Assembly (NCBI GenBank): GCA_022601215.1
Contig: JAHZIZ010000170.1
Location: 1 to 8,623 of the forward strand
DNA: 8,623 nucleotides
Reading direction: 5' to 3'
Source: Bacteroidota bacterium
GTDB taxonomy: Bacteria; Bacteroidota; Bacteroidia; Flavobacteriales; Flavobacteriaceae
Shown: one piece after another, positions 1-7,575 of the stretch
Numbering within the stretch: position 1 is the stretch's first letter
Layout: each line of letters begins with the position of its first letter
Translations under genes and position numbers: made by a program
The notes under the pieces: model-generated
The model's database searches: none
Told to the model about the DNA's origin: nothing
The model's input: the letters and a program-made list of their open reading frames with translations, nothing else

Positions 1-1140
1 GAAACAACTGCTAGTGGAACACTAGGTAGAGAATTATATCTTTTTGATGCAGATCCTCGTAATACTGGAGATTTGTTAGGAAAGAATGGAATTGGATTAG
101 ATAATAACTCTTTCTATAGCACAGCGCAATGGAACGGAAGCTATCGTTGTATTAAAAATGCAAACTTGTTAATTGAGGCTGCAAGTAATACTTCTTCGGT
201 TACTGCTGCGGAGCGTGGTGGTTATACAGGTTTTGCAAAGACTATTATTGCCTATGAACTAATTCAAATGGCTAAGTCATATGGCCAAGCTAGAGTAGAT
301 GTTGCAGATGAAGAAAACTTAGGCCCTATTTTAGGTGAAGCTGAGGTTCTTGCTGCTGTACGTACTATGCTTGATGATGCAAACACAGATTTAAATGGAT
401 CTTCTTTCCTATTTGGATTGAGTGATGGATTTGCTGGTTTTGATTCTGCAAATGGTTTTAGAGAGTTTAATAGAGCAGTAGCTGGAATGGCAGCTGTTTA
501 TGCTGGAGACGGTACAGGTGCTTTAGCGGCGTTAAATAACTCTTACTTTAGCTTAAATGGAGACCTAACTAACGGACCAAAACACGTTTTTGGAACTGGA
601 GGTAATGATGCTCAAAATGGTTTATTTAAAGTGCCATCTCCAGATGGAGGGGATACAAATATTGGAGACAATATTATTGTACACCCGGACTGGGTAAATG
701 ATGCTGAAGCTGGAGACACAAGAGTTTCTTCTAAATCATCTGCAACACCAGATCCTACGGCTCAATTAGATGATCTTTTGGCTGAGTATGAAACGCGTTT
801 ATATCAAGATGCTTTGTCACCAGTTGACATTCTTAGAAATGAAGAATTAGTATTATTATATGCTGAAGCTAGTATTTTAGCAAATAGTGCTGGTAATGCA
901 ATCACGGCAATCAATGTAATTAGAAACAGTGCCGGTCTTTCAGACTATGCTGGGGGTTCTTCTACTGCTGAATTAACTGCTGAAGTTGTTCACCAGAGAC
1001 GTTATTCTTTATGGGGTGAAAACCACAGAATGTATGACCTTAGAAGAAATGGTTTAACGGGTACATTGGCTCCTAATGAGCCAAGACCAGGAGATCAAAT
1101 CTTTGATAGATTACCTGTGCCATTAGCAGAAGGTAACTAA
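1..1140 (+). CDS. SusD/RagB-family outer-membrane nutrient-binding lipoprotein, 3' part
   Basis: The frame is open from base 1 to the TAA at 1138-1140 (379 codons), so the gene starts upstream and the signal peptide and lipobox are not visible. TTG at 73 is only an internal leucine codon, not a start. Two stretches identify the family. Bases about 829-870 encode the helix LRNEELVLLYAEAS, matching the SusD pattern 'R..E..L..AEA', followed by an INVIRNSAGL segment. Bases 997-1053 encode a RRYSLWGENHRMYDLRRNG stretch, matching 'ERR.E...EG.R..DLRR'. The end (LPVPLAEGN) matches the usual 'PIP..E.N' C-terminus. SusD proteins are surface lipoproteins that cap a SusC TonB-dependent transporter and bind glycans or other oligomers. 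A susC gene would be expected just upstream, outside the window. The substrate cannot be assigned. The family call is firm. Confidence 0.9.
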   Translation, partial: ETTASGTLGRELYLFDADPRNTGDLLGKNGIGLDNNSFYSTAQWNGSYRCIKNANLLIEAASNTSSVTAAERGGYTGFAKTIIAYELIQMAKSYGQARVDVADEENLGPILGEAEVLAAVRTMLDDANTDLNGSSFLFGLSDGFAGFDSANGFREFNRAVAGMAAVYAGDGTGALAALNNSYFSLNGDLTNGPKHVFGTGGNDAQNGLFKVPSPDGGDTNIGDNIIVHPDWVNDAEAGDTRVSSKSSATPDPTAQLDDLLAEYETRLYQDALSPVDILRNEELVLLYAEASILANSAGNAITAINVIRNSAGLSDYAGGSSTAELTAEVVHQRRYSLWGENHRMYDLRRNGLTGTLAPNEPRPGDQIFDRLPVPLAEGN

Positions 1141-1165
1141 GAGAGATATTCTTATTTATATAGTG

Positions 1166-1197
1166 AAAGCCCTTTCCAAACGGAAAGGGCTTTTTTT
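1166..1197 (+). terminator. Intrinsic terminator of the SusD-like gene
   Basis: The arms AAAGCCCTTTCC (1166-1177) and GGAAAGGGCTTT (1182-1193) form a perfect 12-bp stem with a four-base loop, AAAC, and a run of seven T at 1191-1197. It lies 25 bases after the SusD stop codon. On the minus strand only three T follow the stem, so it should act mainly on the plus strand. Confidence 0.93.
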
Positions 1198-1351
1198 AGT
1201 TCGATAAGTTGATTTACAATTGATAAAGGATTCTTGTGGACTATTAAAGTAGGGAGAGGGTCTTTTAAAGGATACAATTATAGGTCATCGAATGAGTTCT
1301 TGACTAGATGTAATGGGTGTTCTTTGCGCACGACCATACGTTAAGAACCAA
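1198..1351. other. Convergent intergenic gap with no gene seen
   Basis: About 150 bases lie between the two terminators. No convincing reading frame, RNA gene or mobile-element end is visible on either strand. The only structure is a weak 6+6 inverted repeat, GTTCTT at 1319-1324 and AAGAAC at 1343-1348, whose 18-base spacer gives little support for function. Confidence 0.6.
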
Positions 1352-1383
1352 AAAAGCCTCCGACCCTAGGGTCGGAGGCTTTT
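1352..1383 (-). terminator. Intrinsic terminator of the efflux operon (perfect 32-bp palindrome)
   Basis: The arm AAAAGCCTCCGACCCT is followed directly by its exact reverse complement, with the centre between 1367 and 1368, so the folded loop must be made from central CCTAGG bases. On the minus strand the stem ends in six T (complement of 1350-1355) and lies 22 bases after the permease stop codon. On the plus strand it is followed by TTTTGTTTT, so it may also stop read-through from the left. Confidence 0.93.
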
Positions 1384-1405
1384 GTTTTATAGAATCTGCT
1401 AAAGC

Positions 1406-4400
1406 TTAAGCTGCCGCTTTGATTTCTTGAGGAGTCTCTTTTGAGTGAGATCTCCAGCTTCGCACTTTAATTTTTATTCTATAGATAATATAAAATAAAA
1501 GAGGAACGATAATTAAAGTTAAGAAGGTAGCGATAATTAAACCGTATATCACTGCCCAAGCAAGAGGTCCCCAGAAGATAACATTGTCTCCTCCAAGGTA
1601 GAAGCCAGCATCCCCGCTTTGGAATAGTCCGAAGAAATCAATATTCACCCCAATAGCTAGAGGAATTAACCCCAAAACAGTAGTGATAGCTGTTAATATT
1701 ACCGGGCGCAAACGAGCCCGTCCTCCTTTTACAATAATATCTTTTACTTCATGAACGGGTAATAACGCTTTGTCTGGTAAGTCTAATTCCACAATGCGTC
1801 TATCAATAAGAAGTTGGGTGTAATCTAATAATACCACGCCATTGTTTACAACAATACCAGCAAGAGAAATAATCCCCATCATGGTCATCATTATCACAAA
1901 GGGAGCTCCGGTAATTAGAATTCCACCAAAGACTCCTATGAAACTTAAGAAAATGGCAATCATTATGATCATAGGCTTCGAAATAGAACTAAATTGAAAT
2001 ATAAGTAGGAAAAAGATCAGTCCAAGTCCTGCAAAAAATGCACCCATTAAGAATGTCATTTGTTTTCCTTGCTCTTCAATTTGCCCTGTATAATTAACTT
2101 TGATACTCTCTGGAATAAGTCCATCAGCTTCTGTACTGCCCATTTCGGCTTGTACTTGACTAACTACCACGCCCGCATCAGTAAACCCTGGTTGTAGTGC
2201 TGAATAAACAGTTACTACTCGACGGGTATCTCTATGTTTGATGGCGCTAAATGAAGAGGTGTTCTTCGTTTTAGTTACTGCAGTTACCGGAATTTCTTTT
2301 ATCTGGCCAGAAGCTGGATCTCTAAACGTAATGTTCTGATTAAACAATGCAGAACTATTATAGCGCTGGTCTTCTTCAAAGCGCACATAGATATCATAGT
2401 CTTCTCCATCTTTCTTGTAAACTCCTGCCTTATCTCCAAAGATGGAACGACGCAATTGATTTCCTACCATCCCAGCTGCAACTCCAAGTTCTCCAGCTTT
2501 TTGGCGATCTACCACTACCTGAGTTCCTGGTTTTCCTTTGTTTACATCTATTTTCAACTCATCAATACCGGGAATGTTTTTAGTATTGATATAATTACGC
2601 ATTGCCTCGGCAGCCGCAATTAGTTCATTGTAGTCTTTGCCTTCCAACTCAATATTTACTGGATATCCTGCCGGGGGTCCAACCGCATCTTTTTCTACAG
2701 AAATAGCGACCCCAGGATAAATTCCTTTTACAGCTTCTTGTACCTTCGCACGAAGGACTTCGCTGTCTTCTCCATTTCTATATTTATATTCACGCATGGT
2801 AGCGGTAATTTTAGCTCGATGCGGCATTTCTGCACTACTTCCTCCATCTGTCTGAGGGTTTCCAGCTCCTTCTCCTACCTGCGAAACTGCTGTTTCTACC
2901 AAGAAGTTGTAGTCCTGGTTTTCAACATAGGTTTCATCATTAAAAACGCGATATACTCTACGTTCTATTTCTTTGGTAATCTCATTGGTTTTGTCAATAG
3001 CCGTTCCTTCAGGATATTCTACATATACCGTAATCTGATTTGGCGTATTATCGGGAAAGAATTCAATCTTTGTACGTTGAGAAGCGACAGATCCACCAAA
3101 AGCACCAAACGTCATAAATAATAGCATAAAGATTCCAAAGACAAACAAAACGGGTTTCCATCCTTTAATGGCCCAACTCAGGAAATTTTGATACTTCTTC
3201 TCTAGCCAGCGTAGAAATCGTTTTTGGAAACGTTCAGCGGCACCCATCAACACATAACGATATAACCACATAAAGCCTATGGTTACAAGTACTAATGTTC
3301 CTAATCCACGAATATTTCCTCCGGTAAACAAAATGAGGAGTCCAATAGGGAGCATGATTAATGATACATTGATCAAAAACTTACGAGTTAAAGGAGTCTC
3401 TTCGGTCTTCATAAATTGTGAAACCAACATCGAGTTGATGAAAATTGCTACAAATAAAGAAGAACCTAGTACCACCGATAAGGTGATTGGGAAATAGATC
3501 ATAAACTGACCCATGACACCTGGCCACATTCCTAAAGGAACAAATGCCGCTACCGTAGTCGCCGTTGAAATGATAATTGGGAAGGCAATCTCTCCAATCT
3601 CTTTTTTGGCTGCCTCAATACGAGACATACCCTCTTCATCCATTAGACGATACACATTTTCTACCACTACAATTCCATTGTCCACCAGCATTCCTAATCC
3701 CATAATTAGAGCAAATAATATCATGGTATTCATGGTGTACCCTAACAAACTTAGGATCATAAAACTCATGAACATGGACATTGGAATGGCAAACCCAACA
3801 AACAATGCGTTTCGGAACCCTAAAAAGAACATAAGGACTCCTACTACTAAGATAATCCCGAAAATAATATTGTTGACCAAGTCATTTACTTGGTTTTCGG
3901 TTTTCGCACTTTGGTCGTTAGCCGTTGTTACTTTTACATCTGGAGGGAATATATTTTCTCTGGCATCTTCAAGAATTAAGGTGATTTTTTCAACTGCCTC
4001 AATCATGTTTTTACCTGAACGCTTTTTTACATCAAGCATCACTACATTTTCACTAACCTCTTTATCGGTAATACGCTCTCCTTCTTCCAGTGTAAGGTCA
4101 CGAGCAAAGGTAGTTTTCTCCTCTTCTCCAAAGCTAACGGCGGCTATATCCTTTAAGTAGATGGCATTTCCATTTTCTGACTTTACGACAAAATTTTCAA
4201 GCTCAGAAGGAGTCACAATTTCCCCTAAAACACGAATAGTTCTTCGCTGTCCTGAGGTGATGACGTTCCCAGCAGAAATGGTATTGTTTTCATTACGAAT
4301 GGTATTGATGATATCATCAAAGCTAACTTTGGCAGCCATCATCTTGTAAATATCTACGGAAACCTCTACCTCTAGATCTTGAGCACCACGTATTGTGGCT

Positions 4401-4966
4401 TCTTTTATTTCATTTAAAGCTTCAATTTCGTCTTGAAGATATTCTGCATATTCCTTAAGTTTCTCAACTTGATAATCACCTGAAATATTCACATTTAGAA
4501 TTGGCGTCTCTTCAGATATACTTAAGTCGAATACATTTGGTTCTACTTTTGCACCGTTAAAGGTTGGCCAGTCTTCCGTGGAGGTTTCACTATCTACCTC
4601 ATCTTTCACTTTCTGCTTGGCTTCCTGAACTGTGATGTTTTCGTCGAATTCAATTGTTAATATCGCATAATCCTCCTGAGAGGTGGACAAAATTTCAACA
4701 ACATTAGAAACATTTTGAAGCTTATCCTCTAGAGGGTCCACGATGAGTCTCTCAATATCTTCGGCTGTATTCCCTGGATAAGGAGCGGAAATATAAATTT
4801 TAGTTTCATTAATTTCTGGGAAATTTTCTCTTGGCATAGAGAAGTAGGCCGTCAAACCAAGGACCAGAAAGAGTCCAACCAAGACATAAATAATAGTAGG
4901 GTTGTCTATGGCCCAACTAGAAAGAGGAAATTCCTTGTTTACTTGTTTTTTCTTCTTAGCGTTCAT
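1406..4966 (-). CDS. RND-family efflux permease (AcrB/HAE-1-like inner-membrane pump)
   Basis: This 1186-residue protein is the proton-driven inner-membrane component of a tripartite efflux pump. The order is cytoplasmic N-terminus, TM1 (about 24-44, then the family motif SMPRENFPEI), first periplasmic porter and docking half (about 45-360), TM2-TM6 (365-518), TM7 (about 604-622), second periplasmic half (625-965), and TM8-TM12 (970-1163). TM4 carries GMLVDNGIVVVENVYR, TM10 carries GIVVNNGVVLLDY, and TM11 starts with RLRPVILT. Compared with AcrB, the TM4 Asp pair is D429/N430 and the TM10 Lys is N1041, while the TM11 Arg and Thr are kept (R1085, T1092). It is about 140 residues longer than AcrB. 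Part of the excess is two hydrophobic segments at about 530-548 and 554-575, between TM6 and TM7, and another part is a longer TM11-TM12 loop (1107-1134). The ATG lies three bases after the adaptor stop codon with no Shine-Dalgarno sequence, so it is probably translated by coupling. Substrate is unknown; drugs, dyes, detergents or lipids are possible. Confidence 0.95.
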   Translation of the reverse strand: MNAKKKKQVNKEFPLSSWAIDNPTIIYVLVGLFLVLGLTAYFSMPRENFPEINETKIYISAPYPGNTAEDIERLIVDPLEDKLQNVSNVVEILSTSQEDYAILTIEFDENITVQEAKQKVKDEVDSETSTEDWPTFNGAKVEPNVFDLSISEETPILNVNISGDYQVEKLKEYAEYLQDEIEALNEIKEATIRGAQDLEVEVSVDIYKMMAAKVSFDDIINTIRNENNTISAGNVITSGQRRTIRVLGEIVTPSELENFVVKSENGNAIYLKDIAAVSFGEEEKTTFARDLTLEEGERITDKEVSENVVMLDVKKRSGKNMIEAVEKITLILEDARENIFPPDVKVTTANDQSAKTENQVNDLVNNIIFGIILVVGVLMFFLGFRNALFVGFAIPMSMFMSFMILSLLGYTMNTMILFALIMGLGMLVDNGIVVVENVYRLMDEEGMSRIEAAKKEIGEIAFPIIISTATTVAAFVPLGMWPGVMGQFMIYFPITLSVVLGSSLFVAIFINSMLVSQFMKTEETPLTRKFLINVSLIMLPIGLLILFTGGNIRGLGTLVLVTIGFMWLYRYVLMGAAERFQKRFLRWLEKKYQNFLSWAIKGWKPVLFVFGIFMLLFMTFGAFGGSVASQRTKIEFFPDNTPNQITVYVEYPEGTAIDKTNEITKEIERRVYRVFNDETYVENQDYNFLVETAVSQVGEGAGNPQTDGGSSAEMPHRAKITATMREYKYRNGEDSEVLRAKVQEAVKGIYPGVAISVEKDAVGPPAGYPVNIELEGKDYNELIAAAEAMRNYINTKNIPGIDELKIDVNKGKPGTQVVVDRQKAGELGVAAGMVGNQLRRSIFGDKAGVYKKDGEDYDIYVRFEEDQRYNSSALFNQNITFRDPASGQIKEIPVTAVTKTKNTSSFSAIKHRDTRRVVTVYSALQPGFTDAGVVVSQVQAEMGSTEADGLIPESIKVNYTGQIEEQGKQMTFLMGAFFAGLGLIFFLLIFQFSSISKPMIIMIAIFLSFIGVFGGILITGAPFVIMMTMMGIISLAGIVVNNGVVLLDYTQLLIDRRIVELDLPDKALLPVHEVKDIIVKGGRARLRPVILTAITTVLGLIPLAIGVNIDFFGLFQSGDAGFYLGGDNVIFWGPLAWAVIYGLIIATFLTLIIVPLLFYIIYRIKIKVRSWRSHSKETPQEIKAAA

Positions 4967-4969
4967 TAT

Positions 4970-6142
4970 CTAGTAATTTAGAATTCGTACTTCTTGATTG
5001 TCTTTTACACTTCTGGCACCTTCTACAATCACTTGATCTCCAGTTTTGAGTCCTTCCAATATTTCAATTTCACTTCCCTGAGTTTTTCCTGTCTTAATAA
5101 TTTGACGCTTGGCGATAGCCGTTTGAGCATCATTCCCATTTACTAGAGCGGTATATACATATTGTTCACCTTCAGAATTCTCATTGATTACATTTAATGG
5201 AATTAAAATGGCTTTCTCTGCTGTATAATCATTTATGGAAACTCTTGCAGTTAAATTTGGTTTCACCTTTCCGTTCTTACTCGGAACATCCACTTCAACG
5301 GTAAAACTTCTATTAGTTGGATTAATATAGTTTCCCGTCTGACGTACTTTAGAGGATATGGTTTCTCCTAATACAGGTAGTGTGACTTCTACTTTTTTAC
5401 CTGGAGTAACGCTACTTAGGTAGCTTTCTGGGACATCTGCAGTGACATACATATTGTTAAGGTTGACAATTCTGAAAATTGCCATTCCTGGCGCCACTAC
5501 TGTTCCTTGATCTGTAATTACATCATCAATCACTCCTGAAAAAGGTGCTCTAATGGCGGTTTTTCCTAATTGACTCCTAAGTTGTTTTGCGGCATTTTCG
5601 GCACTTTCGTATTGAGTTTTTGCTTGTAAATATTGAATTTCACTACCGATTTTCTGTTCCCATAGACGTTGTTGACGCTCATATGTCGTTTTTGCCAAGG
5701 CAGATTGCGCTTCTAACTGTGCTACCTGACTTCCGAGACCACCATCATCTATACGAGCCAAGGTTTGGCCTTTACTTACACGCTGACCTTCTTTTACCAA
5801 TACTCGTGTTAATGTTCCCTGATATTCTGGATAAATAAGGACATTCTGTTTAGTTTCCACATTTCCTTGAACTTCAATAAAATGTTTAAAGAGTGTATCT
5901 TTTAAAACCATAGCGGTGACAAGCACTTCCTTCTTGGTTGAATCATTCTTTTGTAAAACGTCATCTAATAAAGCCACTTGAGCACTAAGAGCATTTATTT
6001 GTTCCTTGATTTCAGTTTTTTTGGCATTTATCGCTTCGAGATTTCCATCGGCAATAATTTTATCGACAGATTCCTGAGCTTTGTCTCCGCCGCAAGAAGC
6101 GAGGATAAGGAGTGTCATAAAGGATAGCATTAATTTTTTCAT
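4970..6142 (-). CDS. Efflux RND periplasmic adaptor (membrane-fusion protein), lipoprotein
   Basis: This 390-residue HlyD/AcrA-type adaptor would bridge the permease and the outer-membrane channel. It opens with a lipoprotein signal peptide: MKK, a hydrophobic core, then LASC with the lipidated Cys at residue 17, followed by GGDK. Residues about 22-66 form a charged helix with coiled-coil character, placed before the usual domains. Then come the first half of the lipoyl/barrel-sandwich (about 72-133, including YPEYQGTLTRVLVKEGQRVSKG), a short alpha-hairpin (about 136-190), the second lipoyl half (TAIRAPFSGVIDDVITDQGT, 195-214), a beta-barrel (about 228-305), and a membrane-proximal domain ending in GLKTGDQVIVEGARSVKDNQ. 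Length is normal for the family. It lies 23 bases after the channel gene and 3 bases before the permease gene, so it is plainly part of the same pump. Confidence 0.94.
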   Translation of the reverse strand: MKKLMLSFMTLLILASCGGDKAQESVDKIIADGNLEAINAKKTEIKEQINALSAQVALLDDVLQKNDSTKKEVLVTAMVLKDTLFKHFIEVQGNVETKQNVLIYPEYQGTLTRVLVKEGQRVSKGQTLARIDDGGLGSQVAQLEAQSALAKTTYERQQRLWEQKIGSEIQYLQAKTQYESAENAAKQLRSQLGKTAIRAPFSGVIDDVITDQGTVVAPGMAIFRIVNLNNMYVTADVPESYLSSVTPGKKVEVTLPVLGETISSKVRQTGNYINPTNRSFTVEVDVPSKNGKVKPNLTARVSINDYTAEKAILIPLNVINENSEGEQYVYTALVNGNDAQTAIAKRQIIKTGKTQGSEIEILEGLKTGDQVIVEGARSVKDNQEVRILNY

Positions 6143-6165
6143 TGTTGTTGCTTTTTATCGAGTGA

Positions 6166-7575
6166 TTAGTTTCTTAATTGAGGGGTGTTTAATACCGTTT
6201 CCAATTCTGCTTTGCTATTGATTAGGTCTAGCATGGACTGAAAATATTGTTGTTGTGCAGTGTACAGCTGAAGTTGCGCTTGACGTAATTCAAAACTTGT
6301 TGCAATTCCCTCGCCAAATTTTATTTGGTTTTTGTTTTCAATTCGTTCCGCTAGATTGAGGTTTTTCTTAGCATTTTGATATCGGTCAATACTGAAGGTG
6401 TAATTGCTTTTTGCCGAATCATATTGTAATTGGATGTTTTGAGCCGTTTCTTCTAATTGCGTCTCAGCTTGATCCAAAGCGATTTTTGCTCGTTGCGTTT
6501 TAGCGTTTCGCATTCCGCTGCTAAAAATAGGAATGCTCATATTGACGCCAAGAATGGAAGATTGAAACCAACGTTGATCGCTGTCCAAAAAGGTAAAGTC
6601 ATCATTGTTTGCCTGCGTTCCATAATTTAAAAAAGCATTTAGACTAGGCAAGGCTCTACTTTTCTCTAATTTCATTTCTAGCGAGCGTTGCTCTGTGAGA
6701 TTATAAGCAATTTTATAATCGACATTTTGATCTATATTAAGAGCATTACTCATAAAACTTAATTCGATATTTTCTTGGGTCAAACGATCCAAGTTGTCAG
6801 TTAATTGAGTGTTGGCTGCAACGTCAATACCCAGCGCCACATTAAACATTTGCTTGGCAATTGCAAGAGTTCGTTCCGTGTTTTGAATGCTAATTTCCAA
6901 ATCAAGAAGCGTTATCTCTAATTGCTCAACATCTTCTTCTTCTGTCAATCCATTTTCAAATATCTTCCTAGTTTCAAACAGATTTTTTTCCACCGCCATT
7001 TTGTTGTTGCTAAATATCTTGAGGAGTTCTTCAGAAAGAAGTACACTTCCGTAAGCATTAATAACACCTTTTCTCACTTCTAGCTGTGTTTTTTCATTTG
7101 CATTTTCAGAAAAATCTAAAAAAGCACGTGCTGCTTGTAATCCCACCAAATAACTCCCATCAAAAATAAGTTGGGTGAGGGTTGCAGTTGCATTGACGCT
7201 TTGTTGTGTTCCAAAAACAACCGGGATGAATCCGTCTGGCGGTACCGGGGAGCTAGTAGATTCGATGTCGAAATATTCTTCGACAGTATTGACAACACTT
7301 TGGCGGTTGTCGAAAGCTCCTGCTGGGAGCAGAGAAACGGGTTGTTTTAATTGATTTTGATAACCAATTTCTGCGTTAATTTGAGGTAATCCTGAGGCAG
7401 TGGTTTCCCATTTTTGCTTGATAGCCTTGGCAATATCTCTACGAGCGTTGATAGCGGTGTAGTTGCTATCTAGTGCAAAGGTAATTGCCTCTTCCAAGGA
7501 AAAACTATACCTTTCTTGAGCCTGTGAACCTAAACTTGCCAGTCCGAGTATTAGAAAACAAAATTGTTTGATCAT
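6166..7575 (-). CDS. TolC-family outer-membrane efflux channel
   Basis: This 469-residue outer-membrane factor would form the exit duct of the pump as a trimer. A signal peptide is seen at residues 1-19 (SQA then QERY). The mature protein starts with YSFSLEEAITFALDSNYT, the typical first helix of TolC-like proteins. It shows the expected internal duplication: strand segments around 64-140 (ending in LTQLIFDGSYLVGLQAAR) and 308-355 (ending in MSIPIFSSGMRNAKTQRAK), each followed by long helices. The C-terminal helix contains LRQAQLQLYTAQQQYF. The first hairpin is extended by about 40 residues (roughly 75-122, with Pro-rich SSPVPPDGF), probably an extracellular loop. There is no lipobox, unlike many OprM-type channels. 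Its ATG overlaps the regulator stop codon (TAATG), a strong sign of translational coupling. Confidence 0.93.
   Translation of the reverse strand: MIKQFCFLILGLASLGSQAQERYSFSLEEAITFALDSNYTAINARRDIAKAIKQKWETTASGLPQINAEIGYQNQLKQPVSLLPAGAFDNRQSVVNTVEEYFDIESTSSPVPPDGFIPVVFGTQQSVNATATLTQLIFDGSYLVGLQAARAFLDFSENANEKTQLEVRKGVINAYGSVLLSEELLKIFSNNKMAVEKNLFETRKIFENGLTEEEDVEQLEITLLDLEISIQNTERTLAIAKQMFNVALGIDVAANTQLTDNLDRLTQENIELSFMSNALNIDQNVDYKIAYNLTEQRSLEMKLEKSRALPSLNAFLNYGTQANNDDFTFLDSDQRWFQSSILGVNMSIPIFSSGMRNAKTQRAKIALDQAETQLEETAQNIQLQYDSAKSNYTFSIDRYQNAKKNLNLAERIENKNQIKFGEGIATSFELRQAQLQLYTAQQQYFQSMLDLINSKAELETVLNTPQLRN

Noticed and set aside
1..1140. SusD-like gene as a functional partner of the efflux operon
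   Set aside because: It is convergent with the operon and separated from it by two terminators, so proximity alone gives no support for a joint role.
1319..1348. GTTCTT / AAGAAC repeat as an attachment site or mobile-element end
   Set aside because: The arms are short, the spacer is 18 bases, no transposase or integrase is nearby, and there is no target duplication.
2347..3121. Open frames of 78 and 127 codons on the plus strand
   Set aside because: Both are antisense to the second periplasmic half of the permease, with low-complexity Ser/Phe/Tyr-rich translations typical of shadow frames.
3513..4160. 215-codon open frame on the plus strand
   Set aside because: It lies wholly antisense to the RND permease coding region, its translation has no domain sense, and the permease frame is certain from motifs.
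5587..5838. 83-codon open frame on the plus strand
   Set aside because: It is antisense to the alpha-hairpin region of the adaptor, with no start signal and no recognisable family.
7116..7298. 60-codon open frame on the minus strand inside the channel gene
   Set aside because: It lies in another frame of the TolC-like gene, with no start context or homology that I recognise.
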